Both the position numbers and the translations under genes were made by a program. Under the pieces are notes generated by a model. It did not search any database. It was not told the DNA's origin and worked only from the letters and a program-made list of their open reading frames with translations. A DNA stretch of 64,000 nucleotides from Asterias amurensis (lineage: Eukaryota; Echinodermata; Asteroidea; Forcipulatida; Asteriidae): the NCBI RefSeq assembly GCF_032118995.1, contig NC_092653.1, positions 24,757,202 to 24,821,201 on the forward strand, in the 5' to 3' direction. Shown one piece after another: positions 48,197-59,851 of the stretch (position 1 is its first letter; every line of letters begins with the position of its first letter).

Positions 48197-48771
48197 TTAA
48201 AGTCACCTGGAAATATAATTTTTTTTTTTAAAACATAAGAGTATATGCTTACGAACAATAAAACAATTTTTTTAGTAACTGTTTGTCACGATTTATATGT
48301 TTAAAAAATATATAAAGTTGTTTGGGGGGCTGACTCCGCCTACCCCTTTTGTGACGTAATTCAAGGCAGACTTTGCCTGCAATGCGTATAGTAAACACAC
48401 GTGCAAAGTACATGTACGTCCAAGTCGTAAGTTGGTACATTTCAAAAAGTGTTTTTCTGCATTCAGCAGCAATACACCTGGTCGGCATTGCCGGAAAAAA
48501 AAAACTTTTTTGAAACGTACAAACTCACGACTTGGTCCGTACATGTACTTTGCAATTGTGTTTACTCTACGCATTACAGGCAAAGTCTGCCTCGATTGAC
48601 GTCACGAACAGCGCCCTCTCGGGTCGGGGTCTACTCTTAAATTTGTAAATAACATAAGAACTGATTTTTTAAAACCTTAGTTAACTGTTTATTCACATTC
48701 AACTCATCAAAACACATATATTAGTGACAAAAGCTTTATTTTGAAAAAATACCACTTCCAGGTGACTTTAA
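48197..48771. mobile_element. MITE family C, copy 1 (TTAA-flanked, 575 bp)
   Basis: Ends TTAAAGTCACCTGGAAATAT and CCAGGTGACTTTAA, bounded by TTAA. Inside is a second long inverted repeat containing GGCAGACTTTGCCTGCAATG and ACTTTGCACGTG-like words. Minus-strand ORFs here are chance frames. Confidence 0.85.
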
Positions 48772-49605
48772 GGTGGCTGGGCGGTCCAGTGGCTAAGTTA
48801 ATGGTTAAGAGCTTGATTTTACACAAGCTTGCTTTAGGGAGCCTTAGTAAAGAGGACAACTATTTAAGTCGTCTTCTTTGTATTTAATCAAACTCACTAT
48901 TTCACTCAAATGAAGGCAGAAAACAGTGACCGCCGTTCATGTGGAACAAACTAAACACGATAAACTTTTATGGCTTGGTTTTCACAACAGTATTTTTGAC
49001 AATCAAATATAACTGCTTTCGTAAAAGTCTAACTCAGTGCATTTGACTTTGGGCATACCACGTACTGCAACGTATTAGTACAATGTGTACCAAACTACCG
49101 TTCTGCCAAGGTTAAAACAGCTATTTAAAAACGAGAAAAAATAGTCTGCTTTCGTTTTCCTTCGAGACTCGGAGCTTCCAAAAACCTCTTATACATATTT
49201 TTATGGAAGGACCGTTTGTAAAATTAGATGAAACTAAGTTAGCAAGAGTCCTTGAAGGTTAATAATGCCAGAGGCCTAATTCACTCTATTCCCAATACGT
49301 GTTATTCATCGTGAGTTCCTGAGTGACTTCTGTAATGAAAATTCAGTTATGAATAAAAACCCATTATAATTATGTAAGCATAACAAGACTATAATGGCTC
49401 ATTACTGAAGATGATTGGAACGCTGATAAGTGCCCTGCTTTTAATGAAATTCCACCAATCATAATAATTGTGAAAGGAGACAAAATTTTCCAATTTGGAG
49501 TGTTTTTGTCCAATATACAGGGAGAGAGAGTAATTACTGACCATGACCCATTTGCACTTCCAATCAGCCCCACCTCATTTCCACTCTATACTTGGTTTTT
49601 ATATA

Positions 49606-49860
49606 TTGGGTGCGTTCGATTAGCTTCCCTGGGTCGACCCCGCGGTGCTCACTCGGGTGAGCCCCTGACAAGAGCTAATCGAACGATCACACTCGCTTAT
49701 CGTGGTAACGACATGCACCTCGAGTCACCCCAAGTGACCCACTCCACGAGCAGGGCACTGGGGGCTGACCCGGGTGAGCCCATAAAATGACATCAAAGCT
49801 ATTTGAACGCACCGGGGGCAGACCGGGGTTGACACAGGGAAGCTAAAGGAACGCACCCAA
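49606..49860. mobile_element. MITE family E, copy 1
   Basis: Ends TTGGGTGCGTTCGATTAGC and the inverse CTAAAGGAACGCACCCAA, each followed inward by GGGTCGACCC-like sequence and its inverse. The interior is GC-rich. A shorter copy is at 57187-57341. Confidence 0.75.
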
Positions 49861-49865
49861 TGAGC

Positions 49866-50085
49866 ACTAGGCGACATGCGTATTACACGCTAAGGTTGGC
49901 CTTTCTTCTAAACACGTGCCTGGTTCGAATCCCGGACCGGATCCTTGCATTTGGATTTGGGGTTTAGTCCCTATACCTGACCAATACTGCATGGGTTTAC
50001 CTTTTGAGGTTTTTACTGACATTATTCTCCTTAGACCTAAGTTACAGTGATGGTTGCTTTTGTGCTTGAGGGTCCCATTAAAACA
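49866..50085 (+). mobile_element. tRNA-derived SINE
   Basis: Contains a clean B box in CTGGTTCGAATCCCGG (about 49919-49934), preceded by a poor A box. Directly follows the right end of MITE E copy 1. The tail region has no distinct features. Confidence 0.45.
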
Positions 50086-50200
50086 CATACTGTTTAGTAT
50101 GAGGTAGTGCCCAACTCACATGCCAGACGGCCACTTCAAGCCAAACTACTCTGCCAGTACCAACAACTATAATGAACTGTCTTGGGCTTTCGGATTCAGA

Positions 50201-50338
50201 GGCCCTTTTCGAAACCACGGCTTTAGCTTTGGATTCGACTTCAGGCTCCGTTCTCTCGTCAGCAGCCCTGAGTGCGTACGCGGGGTCAAGCTAGCCTGAG
50301 ATGAATCCAAAGCCGAAACCTGGGTTTCGAAAAGGGCC
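50201..50338. mobile_element. Small MITE (GGCCCTTTTCGAAACC ends)
   Basis: Arms of about 45 bp: GGCCCTTTTCGAAACCACGG and its inverse ending GGTTTCGAAAAGGGCC-like, with GCTTTGGATTC also mirrored. Short GC-rich centre. Confidence 0.7.
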
Positions 50339-50847
50339 AAAAATTGAGTTGCACTCCAGTAACATGTCGTCTACTATCGACCAAAGTACCTTTTTCTCAA
50401 CGAAGGACGCTAAAAGAGGTATCTCGTTGTAAGATTGCTTTTACTGAAAGCACTGTGTCAACCACTTAGAGACAGATACGGAATTTGCAAGATGGATAAT
50501 CTAATATAAAACATCGGCAAGCGTACTTTATGAAGTGTTTAGTCACGTCGTTTAAGGCTTTATTACGGAAACATGAGAAGACACACGTGTTTTTGCGTAA
50601 ACGTTGCCGTTTCACGAAGGAGGTTATAAACCTTCGGGCTTTCAATTACAACACAGGCAGTTTTGTTATGTTTGGAACGAGGCAAAAAGATAAAGGAAAT
50701 AGCCCTACATCACGACGTCAAGAAATCATACTCAGAAATGTTGGAACATGGTTTAAATAGCCCCACTCCTCTCGCAGCAGATGCTCATTGTGATATGCTT
50801 TAAGTTTTTATATCGGCATCACCGATGTGAGGAGTGTAAAGATATCA

Positions 50848-51285
50848 GATGGCAAAATGGTGGGATTCGAACCCACGGCCACCACAACGACACTCTATAA
50901 AAATTCGTTTCACTACTAAATCCAGTGGCATTCTACTACGGTGGGATTCAAACCACGACTCTATTCTATTTAGATCAGATGTCTCACCACTTAATCCAGT
51001 AGTGGCATACAACTGCGATGGGACTCGAACCACGACCCCTCCATTCGAATGAAAACCACAACTCTATTCTATTTAGATCAGATGTCTCACCACTTAATCC
51101 AGTAGTGGCATACAACTGCGATGGGACTCGAACCACGACCCAGTAAGTCTTATACAATAAAAATAAGTCGTACAATACTAAGTCCAATGGGATGAGATTC
51201 GATTCACGATCCCAATCTTTCTTACAGAACATGTCTTTCCATTATGGCACCCTACTCAATGGGATGCGATCCACGACCCGACCCC
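50848..51285 (-). repeat. Tandem cluster of tRNA-like segments (six T-arm/B-box motifs)
   Basis: On the minus strand, T-arm-like motifs recur near 51268, 51199, 51128, 51026, 50949 and 50868, spaced about 69-102 bp, close to tRNA length. The last, GTGGGTTCGAATCCCAC, is a perfect 5-bp stem with 7-nt loop. Around it (about 50848-50938) a 7-pair acceptor-like stem (TAGAATG with CATTTTG, two G-T pairs), a CACT/AGTG D-stem and an AACGA/TCGTT anticodon-like stem can be drawn, but the anticodon loop is too long. Two central units are near-identical tandem copies. Probably amplified tRNA-derived pseudogenes rather than working tRNAs. Confidence 0.5.
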
Positions 51286-53572
51286 TGCTATAACAAATTT
51301 GCCAATAATAATCCAATTACATTTAGCCCTAATACCATAAATACATTCACCAACGGATTTCCAAGAAATGCCTATAGGGGTTCCTGGTGTGTGATTACCA
51401 TGATATCAGGGGTGTGTATCAGGTCCAATTCTAAATAATTGAATCACTGACCAAAAAGTATATAATCTTTACGTTTTCATAGACTTGGAATGCTTCGTTT
51501 TAAGCGAATTTCAGTGCGTTACAAAGGGTAACGGGCGCGTTGCGTCACCCAAATTCACTTCGTATTCGCAGGGAAGTTTTAACCGGATTTTAGTTGGCAT
51601 TCAACAAGGCGTTCTATCGTCTATATCTTCTTTGGCGGGTAAAAACATTCAGCGTCAAAGTGCCACTTGAGTCAATGCAAGGGACATACGTGTATGCCAC
51701 ACCAAATGAAAAGGTAATGTATGTATGGACGTTCTGATCAATCTGTTTAAAATGTTCAACACTGATGGATTTTCACACTTAAGATCTCAGACTTTCTACA
51801 TTGAAGATAGAGAAACCCATCAATATAAACTTCACGAATGTAATGTGTATAGGCATGTTCTCAAAGGTTGGCAAGTCCATAGGGCGATGCTAAATCAATA
51901 TTCGGTGTTCGGTATAGGGCATGGTATACTCCCTTATTTTAACACTGTTTTAACGTGAACCTGCGTATACAGAACACGTCCACAGAATGTAGGTACTTGA
52001 AACACTGTATGGACATATATCACACAGTGTTTTGTTTACATATTGCGAAAACTGGGGTGTTAAAATTGACACCAAGTAGATTACCGAAGAGGGAAATAAA
52101 GATTAATCCTGTGTTAATAACACCAATATAACAGTTGTTGCAAAAATGGGTGTTATTTTAACACCCTTAGGTGTAAATTGTATTTCCTTTTGGTATCTTT
52201 AAAGTGATATCGACAACACCCACGGTGTAAAATTAACACTACAGTTTTTGCAGTAGTGTTAAAGAATATGACTTCCATATGGGTTAGTTTAGTACAAGAG
52301 GAAAATATTGTGTTTAAGTGTGTGAATATTATGATGTGGAGGGATACCCTTTCCCACACATATTGGGCATGTGATATAAATACAAGTTGTTCCAATACAT
52401 GACCGTCTTTTTCGTATGCCTTGTAAAATTGTCATATAGATTAAGCCCTCTGCTTAATTGTTTGTCATTTGGAAATAGATACACTTACTCGTATCAGATG
52501 TGCACACAGCTTGCCGTTCCGAATGTTTCAATATCATCGGTGCATGATGTATCAACCCATAGGCGGGTATGTGCTGTATAGTTTCCAGGTTAGAATGGAA
52601 TGCTAGATTTGCATTTCGTTGAAGTACATCAGATGGATCGAAGGACCGTACCCAGGGCTGTTTTTATTAAAGGCTTAGTTGATCCAGACCTAAGGCGTAT
52701 TCAAGGAAAGAAGCATCTTTCCACCGTAGCTATGGTTACCGTTGTTGCAAGACTACAACACTTTAAGTTAATCCCAGCATGGACTTAAGAAATAATTCAT
52801 AGGAACAAGATTTAAAGCTTTCCTTTAAGGGATGTTGTCTCTGCAACGGAAATCCCCGTAGTTCATTTACGTGATAAAGTAATTCTACGAAAGTGTAACT
52901 CTAGAAATTAAATACGGTACTTATAGAATTACCTATATACACAATTAACACTACTAGTACTACACTAGAACAAAACCTCTTGGTTTTAATCAACTCGCAG
53001 AAAAACATTTATTTTGTCCAAGACAATTTGCTCATTTTGAGATAATTTTCTTGCCTCGAGATAAAAGAATCACACACGAGCATGTCCATGTTTATTGCTA
53101 AACTAAAAAAACTCCGGATTAGAGCTGACCCAGTTCTGAGCCCTGGTATCAAAATGGATAGCTTGTAAAGACCTCATTATTGTGGACACTTTGGACTTCA
53201 TTGACCACACAGTCGAGTGTCGTGTTTGCTATTTTAATGCTTCTCGATACAAAGTGTGGACATGAGAACAAAATAGGTCCACATAATAGGGATTTGAATC
53301 ACTTTGTGGACTTGTACATAATTATCGTATTATGTTTCAAAGCTACATACGAAGTGTGGACATCAGAACAAAAGAGGTCCACATATTGTAGGGATTTGAG
53401 ACACTACGTGGACTTACGTATGTCCACACAGTGTTTTCTATACAGTGTACAGAACAGAGGAGTGTCCACAAGAGTGACTGCAACACAGAGTAGGTGAAGT
53501 TTGTTATGTTTGATGTAATAAACGGCTACGGTAACGGTTAAAGCTATACGGCTACAGCTATAGTTCGCTCGG

Positions 53573-53768
53573 CCCCAGCGGCCAGTCTATCCAGGACCGC
53601 TGGGATGGGCTAATCAGCTTGCACAGATTCTTGTTCAAGAAGTATGTCATGCGTGCAGTGCATAGAAATATGGTGGCAGTGTGAGTGTGATGCATGATGG
53701 GACTGCGCACTAACCAATGAGCGTGCATGATACGTTTGCCCATCCCAGCGCCTTTGGGACGCTGGGGA
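53573..53768. repeat. Imperfect inverted repeat (GCTGGGATGGGC arms)
   Basis: The left arm has CCCCAGCGGCC and GCTGGGATGGGC; the right arm has their inverses GCCCATCCCAGC and GACGCTGGGG. About 196 bp in total, probably a MITE remnant. Confidence 0.5.
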
Positions 53769-54648
53769 CCAGCAAACGACTATGACTGATTCTGCGGGTT
53801 TCCGAAGAACGTCCTTTACTACGGCCTAATAACACGGAGGAAGACAATTACTTAATTAACTTTCCAAAAACAGTCAAGTACTGAATTTCATCACTTGCCT
53901 TTGTTTTTGTTTTTTTAATTAGAGGAATTGATCTGATGCCACGCACTCAACCTTTCTCAGGAGTGTTCAACCCAGAGCACAATGACCAAACTCAGGGTCT
54001 GTAACACGGTTCATGACGGGTTCGAGGTTGAATTAACACATCGATTAACAGCGCTTAAACTCAATAACAATTAATGATCGTTGTTGCATATTAACTTAAT
54101 TAACTGACCTCGAACAAGCACTGGAACACACGTATTGTTTTAATTCGAAGAAGCTTAAGCTAACTTGGAATGTCTTCCCTTTGTAAACATTTATCAACAA
54201 GAAATTCTGTTCTGAGTGATTGATATGCAAAATAATTAACTTGTACATGAAACTTTTCCAGGAATCATTATCAAAGAAGTATGCGGACATTCAGGTATGG
54301 AAGTCTCAACCAAGGCTAGATAGGTCAAAAACCACACTAACTTAAAAGAGTTATTGCGACAGTTAAACTATGTATGTTTAGCAGTGTTTATAGCGATAAT
54401 GGATTGATGGAAATGCTGGGTCAATTTCTTCATAGTATACACGACCGGATTTAAGTAATCATCAACCGACAGAGTTATGTCTTCAATGCCTGGCCGTTGG
54501 TAAGATTGTCGCTGGTCGCTGGTCGTTGGTAAGATTCTCACTTCGAAGAGGGGAATGAAGTAGCACAGAGGGGTCAAGACCAAAAATGCCATTGTAGGCA
54601 TTCAATAAAAGGTACATCAAAGAGTTTGATATTGAACAATGTATCGAC

Positions 54649-55042
54649 TTAAAGGAACACGTTGCCTTGGATCGGTCGAGTTGGTCTTTGAAAAGCGTTT
54701 TGTGACCGTTTATTATAAAATCCATATGGTTAGAAAAATGATGTGAAAGTAAAATACAATGGTGTACACAAATATGCCTCAAAATTGCGTGGTTTTCTTT
54801 TTGCCTCGTCCAATAACACGGTCGGCCATTTTATGGGAGTCTAAATTTTGACTCCCATAAATGACCGACCGTGACAGTTCGCGACGTAAAAAGAAAGCCG
54901 TGCTATTAGAGAGATACTTGGGTGGGTCATTATATTCTACTTTTAAAACATCTTTCTAACCATATTATACATTTCATACCAAACGGTTTCAAACGCTTTT
55001 TATAGACCAACTCATCCGATCCAAGGCAGCGTGTTCCTTTAA
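54649..55042. mobile_element. MITE family B, copy 4 (TTAA-flanked)
   Basis: Has full-length family B ends and the central palindrome, about 394 bp, slightly more diverged than the other copies. Confidence 0.8.
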
Positions 55043-55746
55043 AGGGAGGGTATAATACACTGGAGAGCTTTTGATATTACAAAGTGATAGAAGGGGTTCT
55101 AAAAGCAAAACAAATGTATACTTTAATTCAGTCTACACAAAAGAAACGTCATCGTGACTTCAACTGATACTGAAAAGCATTAACTTGAAGCCTATACAAT
55201 TTAATTGTACCATCAAATATCAACCTTTTGCTGACTTCACTTAAAACCAATCAAACAGCTCTCCAACAAACCACATATACAGTTTTTAATTAGTTTTGTG
55301 AGATTATGAGGGTAAGTTTTCCTTCAATTATTATCTTGGGCTGGATAAATAATAATAATAATTGATCGAGTTAATTACTTTTGGAAGAGTGGTTCCACTG
55401 GAAAACCCCTTTATGAATGTGAAGCACGGGGGGAGGGGTGGGGGCCTGTCAAAGGAGAAGGTTCTTTTATTGGCGTATTAAAGCGATGAGCCCTCATATC
55501 ATTTCAGACAGGATAAATTAATAGTTTGTAATAATACTCAATATGAAATGCTACGAAGCAGGAAAAAAATCCCTACTCTTTTACAAAAGGCCTTACTCTT
55601 CGTTTTGTAATATTTGAGCAGCTTTTGAAATGTCCAAAATAAAGATCTCCGAACCAATTACTCTTCCAATTTCAAAACTAGTTCAGGAGTACAATATAAA
55701 GTAAACACGCAAAGTTGTTTTGTCCATAATATTTCAAAAATCAACC

Positions 55747-55965
55747 TATGGTGGCCCTAAAGGGACACTCGAACATCATTGAATTCACGTGAATAAGTAC
55801 GTAACTACTTTTGCCCAGAATCGCAAATATGCACGTCAACATAAACGCACATACCTGCGATTAGTGCTCGTGTCGTGAAAATTACTATATCAACGTAAGT
55901 ATTCAGTTGTGCCCAATACGCAAATACTTACGTATAAATAATTTGCGTTTTGGGACATAAACCGT
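55747..55965. mobile_element. Diverged relative of the TATGGTGGCCCT foldback element
   Basis: Starts TATGGTGGCCCTAAAGGGAC, matching the terminus of the element at 41213, then continues with ACGTA- and GCGCA-like words arranged as degenerate inverted repeats. No matching right terminus is present, so the right edge is approximate. Confidence 0.45.
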
Positions 55966-57186
55966 AATATATATAAGTAAATATAAATGTTGAATGTGAC
56001 TTCGAGTCAGTCAAATCTTCAGTTTTCACACCCCTGTGTGCCACTTCATTAGCATTGAGCGCGTAAATCTCACTGAACGTTAAAGTAACAGTAAGTTCAT
56101 CGTATGTATTGTGGAAAGGTTTTCTTCATATCCTTTCCACTCATCGCGTGTGAGGCGGGAAAGGTGGGGCTGACAGCCAGCCTGTCTGATCCAGTTTAAA
56201 TTGATGGAAAATAAATAATATTTGTATAATTTGTGACGAGGGAAAATCCCAGTGAAACACAGTTTAATATTCCGCATACTTTAAATCGATATCGTAAACA
56301 CGCTACGCATTATGATAGAAATACTAGGATTCCGAACACGTAGATTTTAAACTCAACAGCTGGGCCGGCTGCGAAGTTCAAGAAAATTAACCATTAATTT
56401 ACAATTTTTATTTTATTTTGTGTTGGTGTCCATAGTAAATTACAGTGACGAATTTTGGACATTGGAATGGAGTCATCTGTCATCTGCCCTTCCTTGCCGC
56501 GTAAAATGAAAACAAATAATACGTTTTCCAAGTAAAGCGGGATCGATCGATTGCGCAATGCGATCAATATTCAACCGGGTTTTTCATTTTGCGCATTGAC
56601 AGGTAATTGACAGATCGACAGTCACCTACTTTTAGTCCACAGCTTGTGAATTAAGAAGGTGCGTTCTTATTAATTGACCATGTCTAATCACGCGTGGCAA
56701 ACTACAGGTAACTGATTTCAAAACGAAAAGTATTCCCGTGTTCAGGTTTCTTGTTTTTGGGGGAAAGTGGGACAGTGCTAGTTAAAGCAATGTGGTTGGT
56801 TTCCTTTAAGCCTTCCATACACAAACGAGTCAAGTCACAGAATTGTAACCCCAGTAAATTCCCATGGGTAGGACGAATTGACAACGCAATAATTATGATA
56901 TTCCCTGATCTCACGTAACTCACTCCAAAGTAGGGACAGCGTTTTCTCATGAAATGGCTATGAGTTTTGCCAGCAACTTAAGTATAAACATTTCTACCAA
57001 ATATCCCAGGAAATTCCCCAGGAAGTGTTTCTCAAGTATTTACACACGTAGCACCAAAGAGGCAGCTTAAAACAGCCCGACCCCTTATAGAGCCCTGTCC
57101 CCACATTTTACCCCCCCCCCCCCATGAGGTCAAACGTGCACACTGTAACTGAATGAAATATTCTTTTAGCGAAATTGCTAACTCAA

Positions 57187-57341
57187 TGGGTGCGTTCGTT
57201 TAGCTTCTCTGGGTCGACCACGGTGTGGGGCGGGGTTTTTTTCCAGGACGAACGTGGGTAATTATCTGCGCCACAATTGTCCTGGGGAAAAAAACTGCCA
57301 CACACCGGGGTCGACCCAGGGAAGCTAGACGAACGCACCCT
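57187..57341. mobile_element. MITE family E, copy 2 (short)
   Basis: Ends TGGGTGCGTTCGTTTAGC and GCTAGACGAACGCACCC with inner GGGTCGACC words mirrored, about 155 bp. Shorter than copy 1, with a different centre. Confidence 0.75.
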
Positions 57342-58136
57342 ATGTCTAGCATGCCCTTGTATTTCCTAACTTCCCCACAATCAACTTGTCTAGCCACACC
57401 ACTGTCCCCTTTGGCAAGTTACATTTACAGTGGTTTGCGCGCTGCTGTTTCGGCACAAAGATTGACTCAACAACTTTGATTTCATTTAGTACAAACATCG
57501 AGTGTTGGATCAGCAAATTGATAGTGTTAAGGTTAAGGGCACTAATCAGTATCAGGTCGAGGTCAAGTGGAGGGGTAGATACAAGCACAGGGCAATATCC
57601 AAAAGATAAATTAAATGAGCAAGCAGGGTGGTGTGTGTGAAATGCAGATATTGCATTTGAATGACACTCTTATGATTGTGCGTACTACAGATTGTGATAT
57701 CTGCGACTAGACTAACCTGTGTCTATTATGCTGATTCAGATCCATCTGTGCTGATAAATCACAATAGTGTAACATTACCAATCAGTTACACCCGAACGGA
57801 ATGGACAAATCAGAACTTACTAATAATGAGGAATCTTATGCCGTAAATGTTGCTGTGTCATAAAATGAAATTGTTGCGAAAACAATTTCGTGAATTGATA
57901 TTGTTTTTGAAATTACCATCGGTAGACTACAACAAGGCAATGAGAAACAATCATTGGCGAGTATCAAGCCCATGCTATCTTTATGAGATAGCAAGTCACT
58001 GATTTATAGCTACGTCACTGTGTAGAGTTCAGTGCTGTAACTTCAGCTGTGTGCACACACCCGCAACGACGACTACGCAGCCACACGTGTGTTGGTATAT
58101 TAGTACAAACTAAAAAGGAGCCTGAACATCCTACCA

Positions 58137-58144
58137 TATAAAAG
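58137..58144 (+). promoter_or_regulatory. TATA box upstream of the GPCR
   Basis: TATAAAAG is a full consensus TATA element about 260 bp before the receptor ATG. A start site near 58165-58170 would give an unspliced leader of roughly 240 nt containing a five-codon uORF and a 124-codon overlapping uORF. Promoter use is inferred. Confidence 0.45.
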
Positions 58145-58182
58145 GAAAGCCGAGTGGAGAAAGGGGCAGACATGACAACTGA

Positions 58183-58557
58183 ATGACAAAGGATGAGCTT
58201 CACGCTAGTGTCAGTAGATGTTCCAATGGCAATACAAACTCTTTGGACATTGTAGTGAACACAGCGTCCAGCGTCAAATTTCGGCCAAACTTGCAAGAGC
58301 TGTACGGTAACAAGTTTGTGGTGGATACTATTCTGTTTGGGCACGTTAAAGTGGGTACCTACATCAGGGAACTTCGTGCTGAACGGTGCAGTTGGTACCA
58401 CCGTGATGGATCCAGTTACACCGACAATGGGGTTCGGCGGGCCCAATATCACCGACTACGGCTGGACAACGGAGCTCGTCGACGGGCCAAGTATCGTCAC
58501 CGACTACGGTTCAACAACGGACTTTACCGACTCCCCCGGAAAGTGTTTCCCCGTTGA
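58183..58557 (+). other. Overlapping upstream ORF on the GPCR leader (124 codons)
   Basis: An ATG-led frame starts 39 nt downstream of the TATA box and runs through the GPCR start codon in another frame, ending 150 nt inside the receptor. The translation is Arg-rich toward its C-terminus and resembles no family I know. It could be a repressive uORF. Alternatively the leader is spliced: a GTAACA donor-like site near 58307 and an AG near 58390 exist, removing the conflict. Probably not a protein gene in its own right. Confidence 0.25.
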
Positions 58558-59671
58558 CCCGTACTTTGACTTCACCGAAAATGAAAAACAAGCCGATAGC
58601 TACGTTGTCAGCGAGTCTTTGAAGGCTCTCATGCTACCCATTCTGTACATTATTCTCGTGATAGGAACACTTGGAAATGTGTCTTTCTTTTACGTACTGG
58701 TCCGAGTGCCGTACATGCGTAATACGACAAATTTAATCTTAGCGAACTTGGCAGTGGCAGATATTGCATTCATCGTTATCTCTGTGACATGCTACTCGTT
58801 TTACTTTTCACAGCCGGTTAGGAGTCACTACGGCACAGCACAGACCTTGGGATGTATCGGCTCGTTTATCGGGCAATACATCACCTACTACGCTTCGCTG
58901 GCCCTTGTAACTCTAGTCTCAGCTGAGCGGTACTTTTCAATCTGTAGCCCGCTCAAGCACCGGTCAGTGAACACAAAGGGCCGGGCAGTGAAACTCGTGA
59001 TCTGTAGCTGGCTCCTGTCCTTAATTCTAAGTGGTGTGGCCATGCTTCGTTACCTTAACCTTCAACTTCATTGCGTCAAGTGGCCAAAGGACGCCAAATA
59101 CGCCAATTTACCGGTCACTGTTGGCTATTGCTTCCCCATAGCGCCGTATGGGTTATACATCGCTAATTTAACCGAGTCCATCCCATTCATCAGTGCGTTC
59201 ATTGCAAACAGTTTCATGTATGTTGGGATCATCCGGCGCTTAAGCAACCGCCCAGCTTTGAGCTTCAAGGGGGATAAACCAGCCTCTCTACCGGTACGAG
59301 CGCAACAGGTACGCAACCAGGTCTCCAAGATGTTGATAGCTAACGGGATAACGTTCTTCTTGTGTAACACGCCGTTCGTCGGTATCTCTATAGCGTTCAT
59401 CATCAGTCATCTGGGAGGTGTCCAATTGATAGAGATCTACGAGTCTCTGGCCGGGATTTTGGTCATCAGTCACGGTATGCTCTTCGTGAACTCTGCCATC
59501 AATCCATTCATCTATAACGCAACAAGTTCCCATTACCGGCAGGCATTCCGTGATGCCTTCTGTTGTGCTGATACCAGTGGGAGACCCAGGCTAGACAGCT
59601 CTACTCTCGCTGTCATTAACAGCAGCAAAAAGTCAGATAACAAGAACTCATCCTTTACACATAAACTGTAA
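58406..59671 (+). CDS. Class A (rhodopsin-like) G-protein-coupled receptor, peptide-receptor-like, single exon
   Basis: A 421-residue open frame runs from an ATG in good context (ACCGTGATGG) to TAA. The frame is open further upstream to 58316 but without another ATG. Seven hydrophobic segments are visible: TM1 near 73-98 with GN at 90-91, TM2 with LANLAVAD (about 112-119), TM3 starting after C150 and ending in ERY (174-176), TM4 with a Trp, TM5 near 259-278, TM6 with FFLCNTPF (317-324) in place of the usual FxxCWxP, and TM7 with NPFIY (366-370). A CC pair at 386-387 could be palmitoylated. The tail is Ser-rich. The extracellular N-terminus holds a glycosylation site NIT and a repeated TDYG(W/S)TT motif. 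Overall style suggests a neuropeptide receptor (TRH, neuromedin U or ghrelin-like group), but the ligand cannot be named. A TATA box lies 260 bp upstream. Confidence 0.92.
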   Translation: MDPVTPTMGFGGPNITDYGWTTELVDGPSIVTDYGSTTDFTDSPGKCFPVDPYFDFTENEKQADSYVVSESLKALMLPILYIILVIGTLGNVSFFYVLVRVPYMRNTTNLILANLAVADIAFIVISVTCYSFYFSQPVRSHYGTAQTLGCIGSFIGQYITYYASLALVTLVSAERYFSICSPLKHRSVNTKGRAVKLVICSWLLSLILSGVAMLRYLNLQLHCVKWPKDAKYANLPVTVGYCFPIAPYGLYIANLTESIPFISAFIANSFMYVGIIRRLSNRPALSFKGDKPASLPVRAQQVRNQVSKMLIANGITFFLCNTPFVGISIAFIISHLGGVQLIEIYESLAGILVISHGMLFVNSAINPFIYNATSSHYRQAFRDAFCCADTSGRPRLDSSTLAVINSSKKSDNKNSSFTHKL

Positions 59672-59851
59672 CAGTTTGATGAACACAATGTCACTGGCTG
59701 GTCCAAGGCACTGATAGATGTGTGTACAATGTATAAGGGCCTTGGCCCAATTTCATAAAGCCTGTAAGTAAGCACGAAAACTTGCTAAGAAATAGGGTAA
59801 GTGTATATAATTGTAACTAAATATCCTATCCTATACATGGAACAATTCTGC

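Larger units (their letters stand above)
48772..58136. other. Intergenic region left of the GPCR promoter
   Basis: Apart from the itemised elements there is no supported gene. Other visible repeats: tandem words TCCACATA...GGGATTTGA near 53278 and 53378, and a TGTTATTTTAACACC-rich palindromic patch around 52040-52260. Short ORFs here lack family similarity. Confidence 0.55.

Noticed and set aside
48249-48640. ORFs within MITE C copies
   Set aside because: The two copies do not conserve a common frame, and the ORFs sit in the inner palindrome.
58316-58405. Upstream extension of the GPCR frame
   Set aside because: The open frame reaches 58316 but has no ATG there; the first Met in good context is at 58406.
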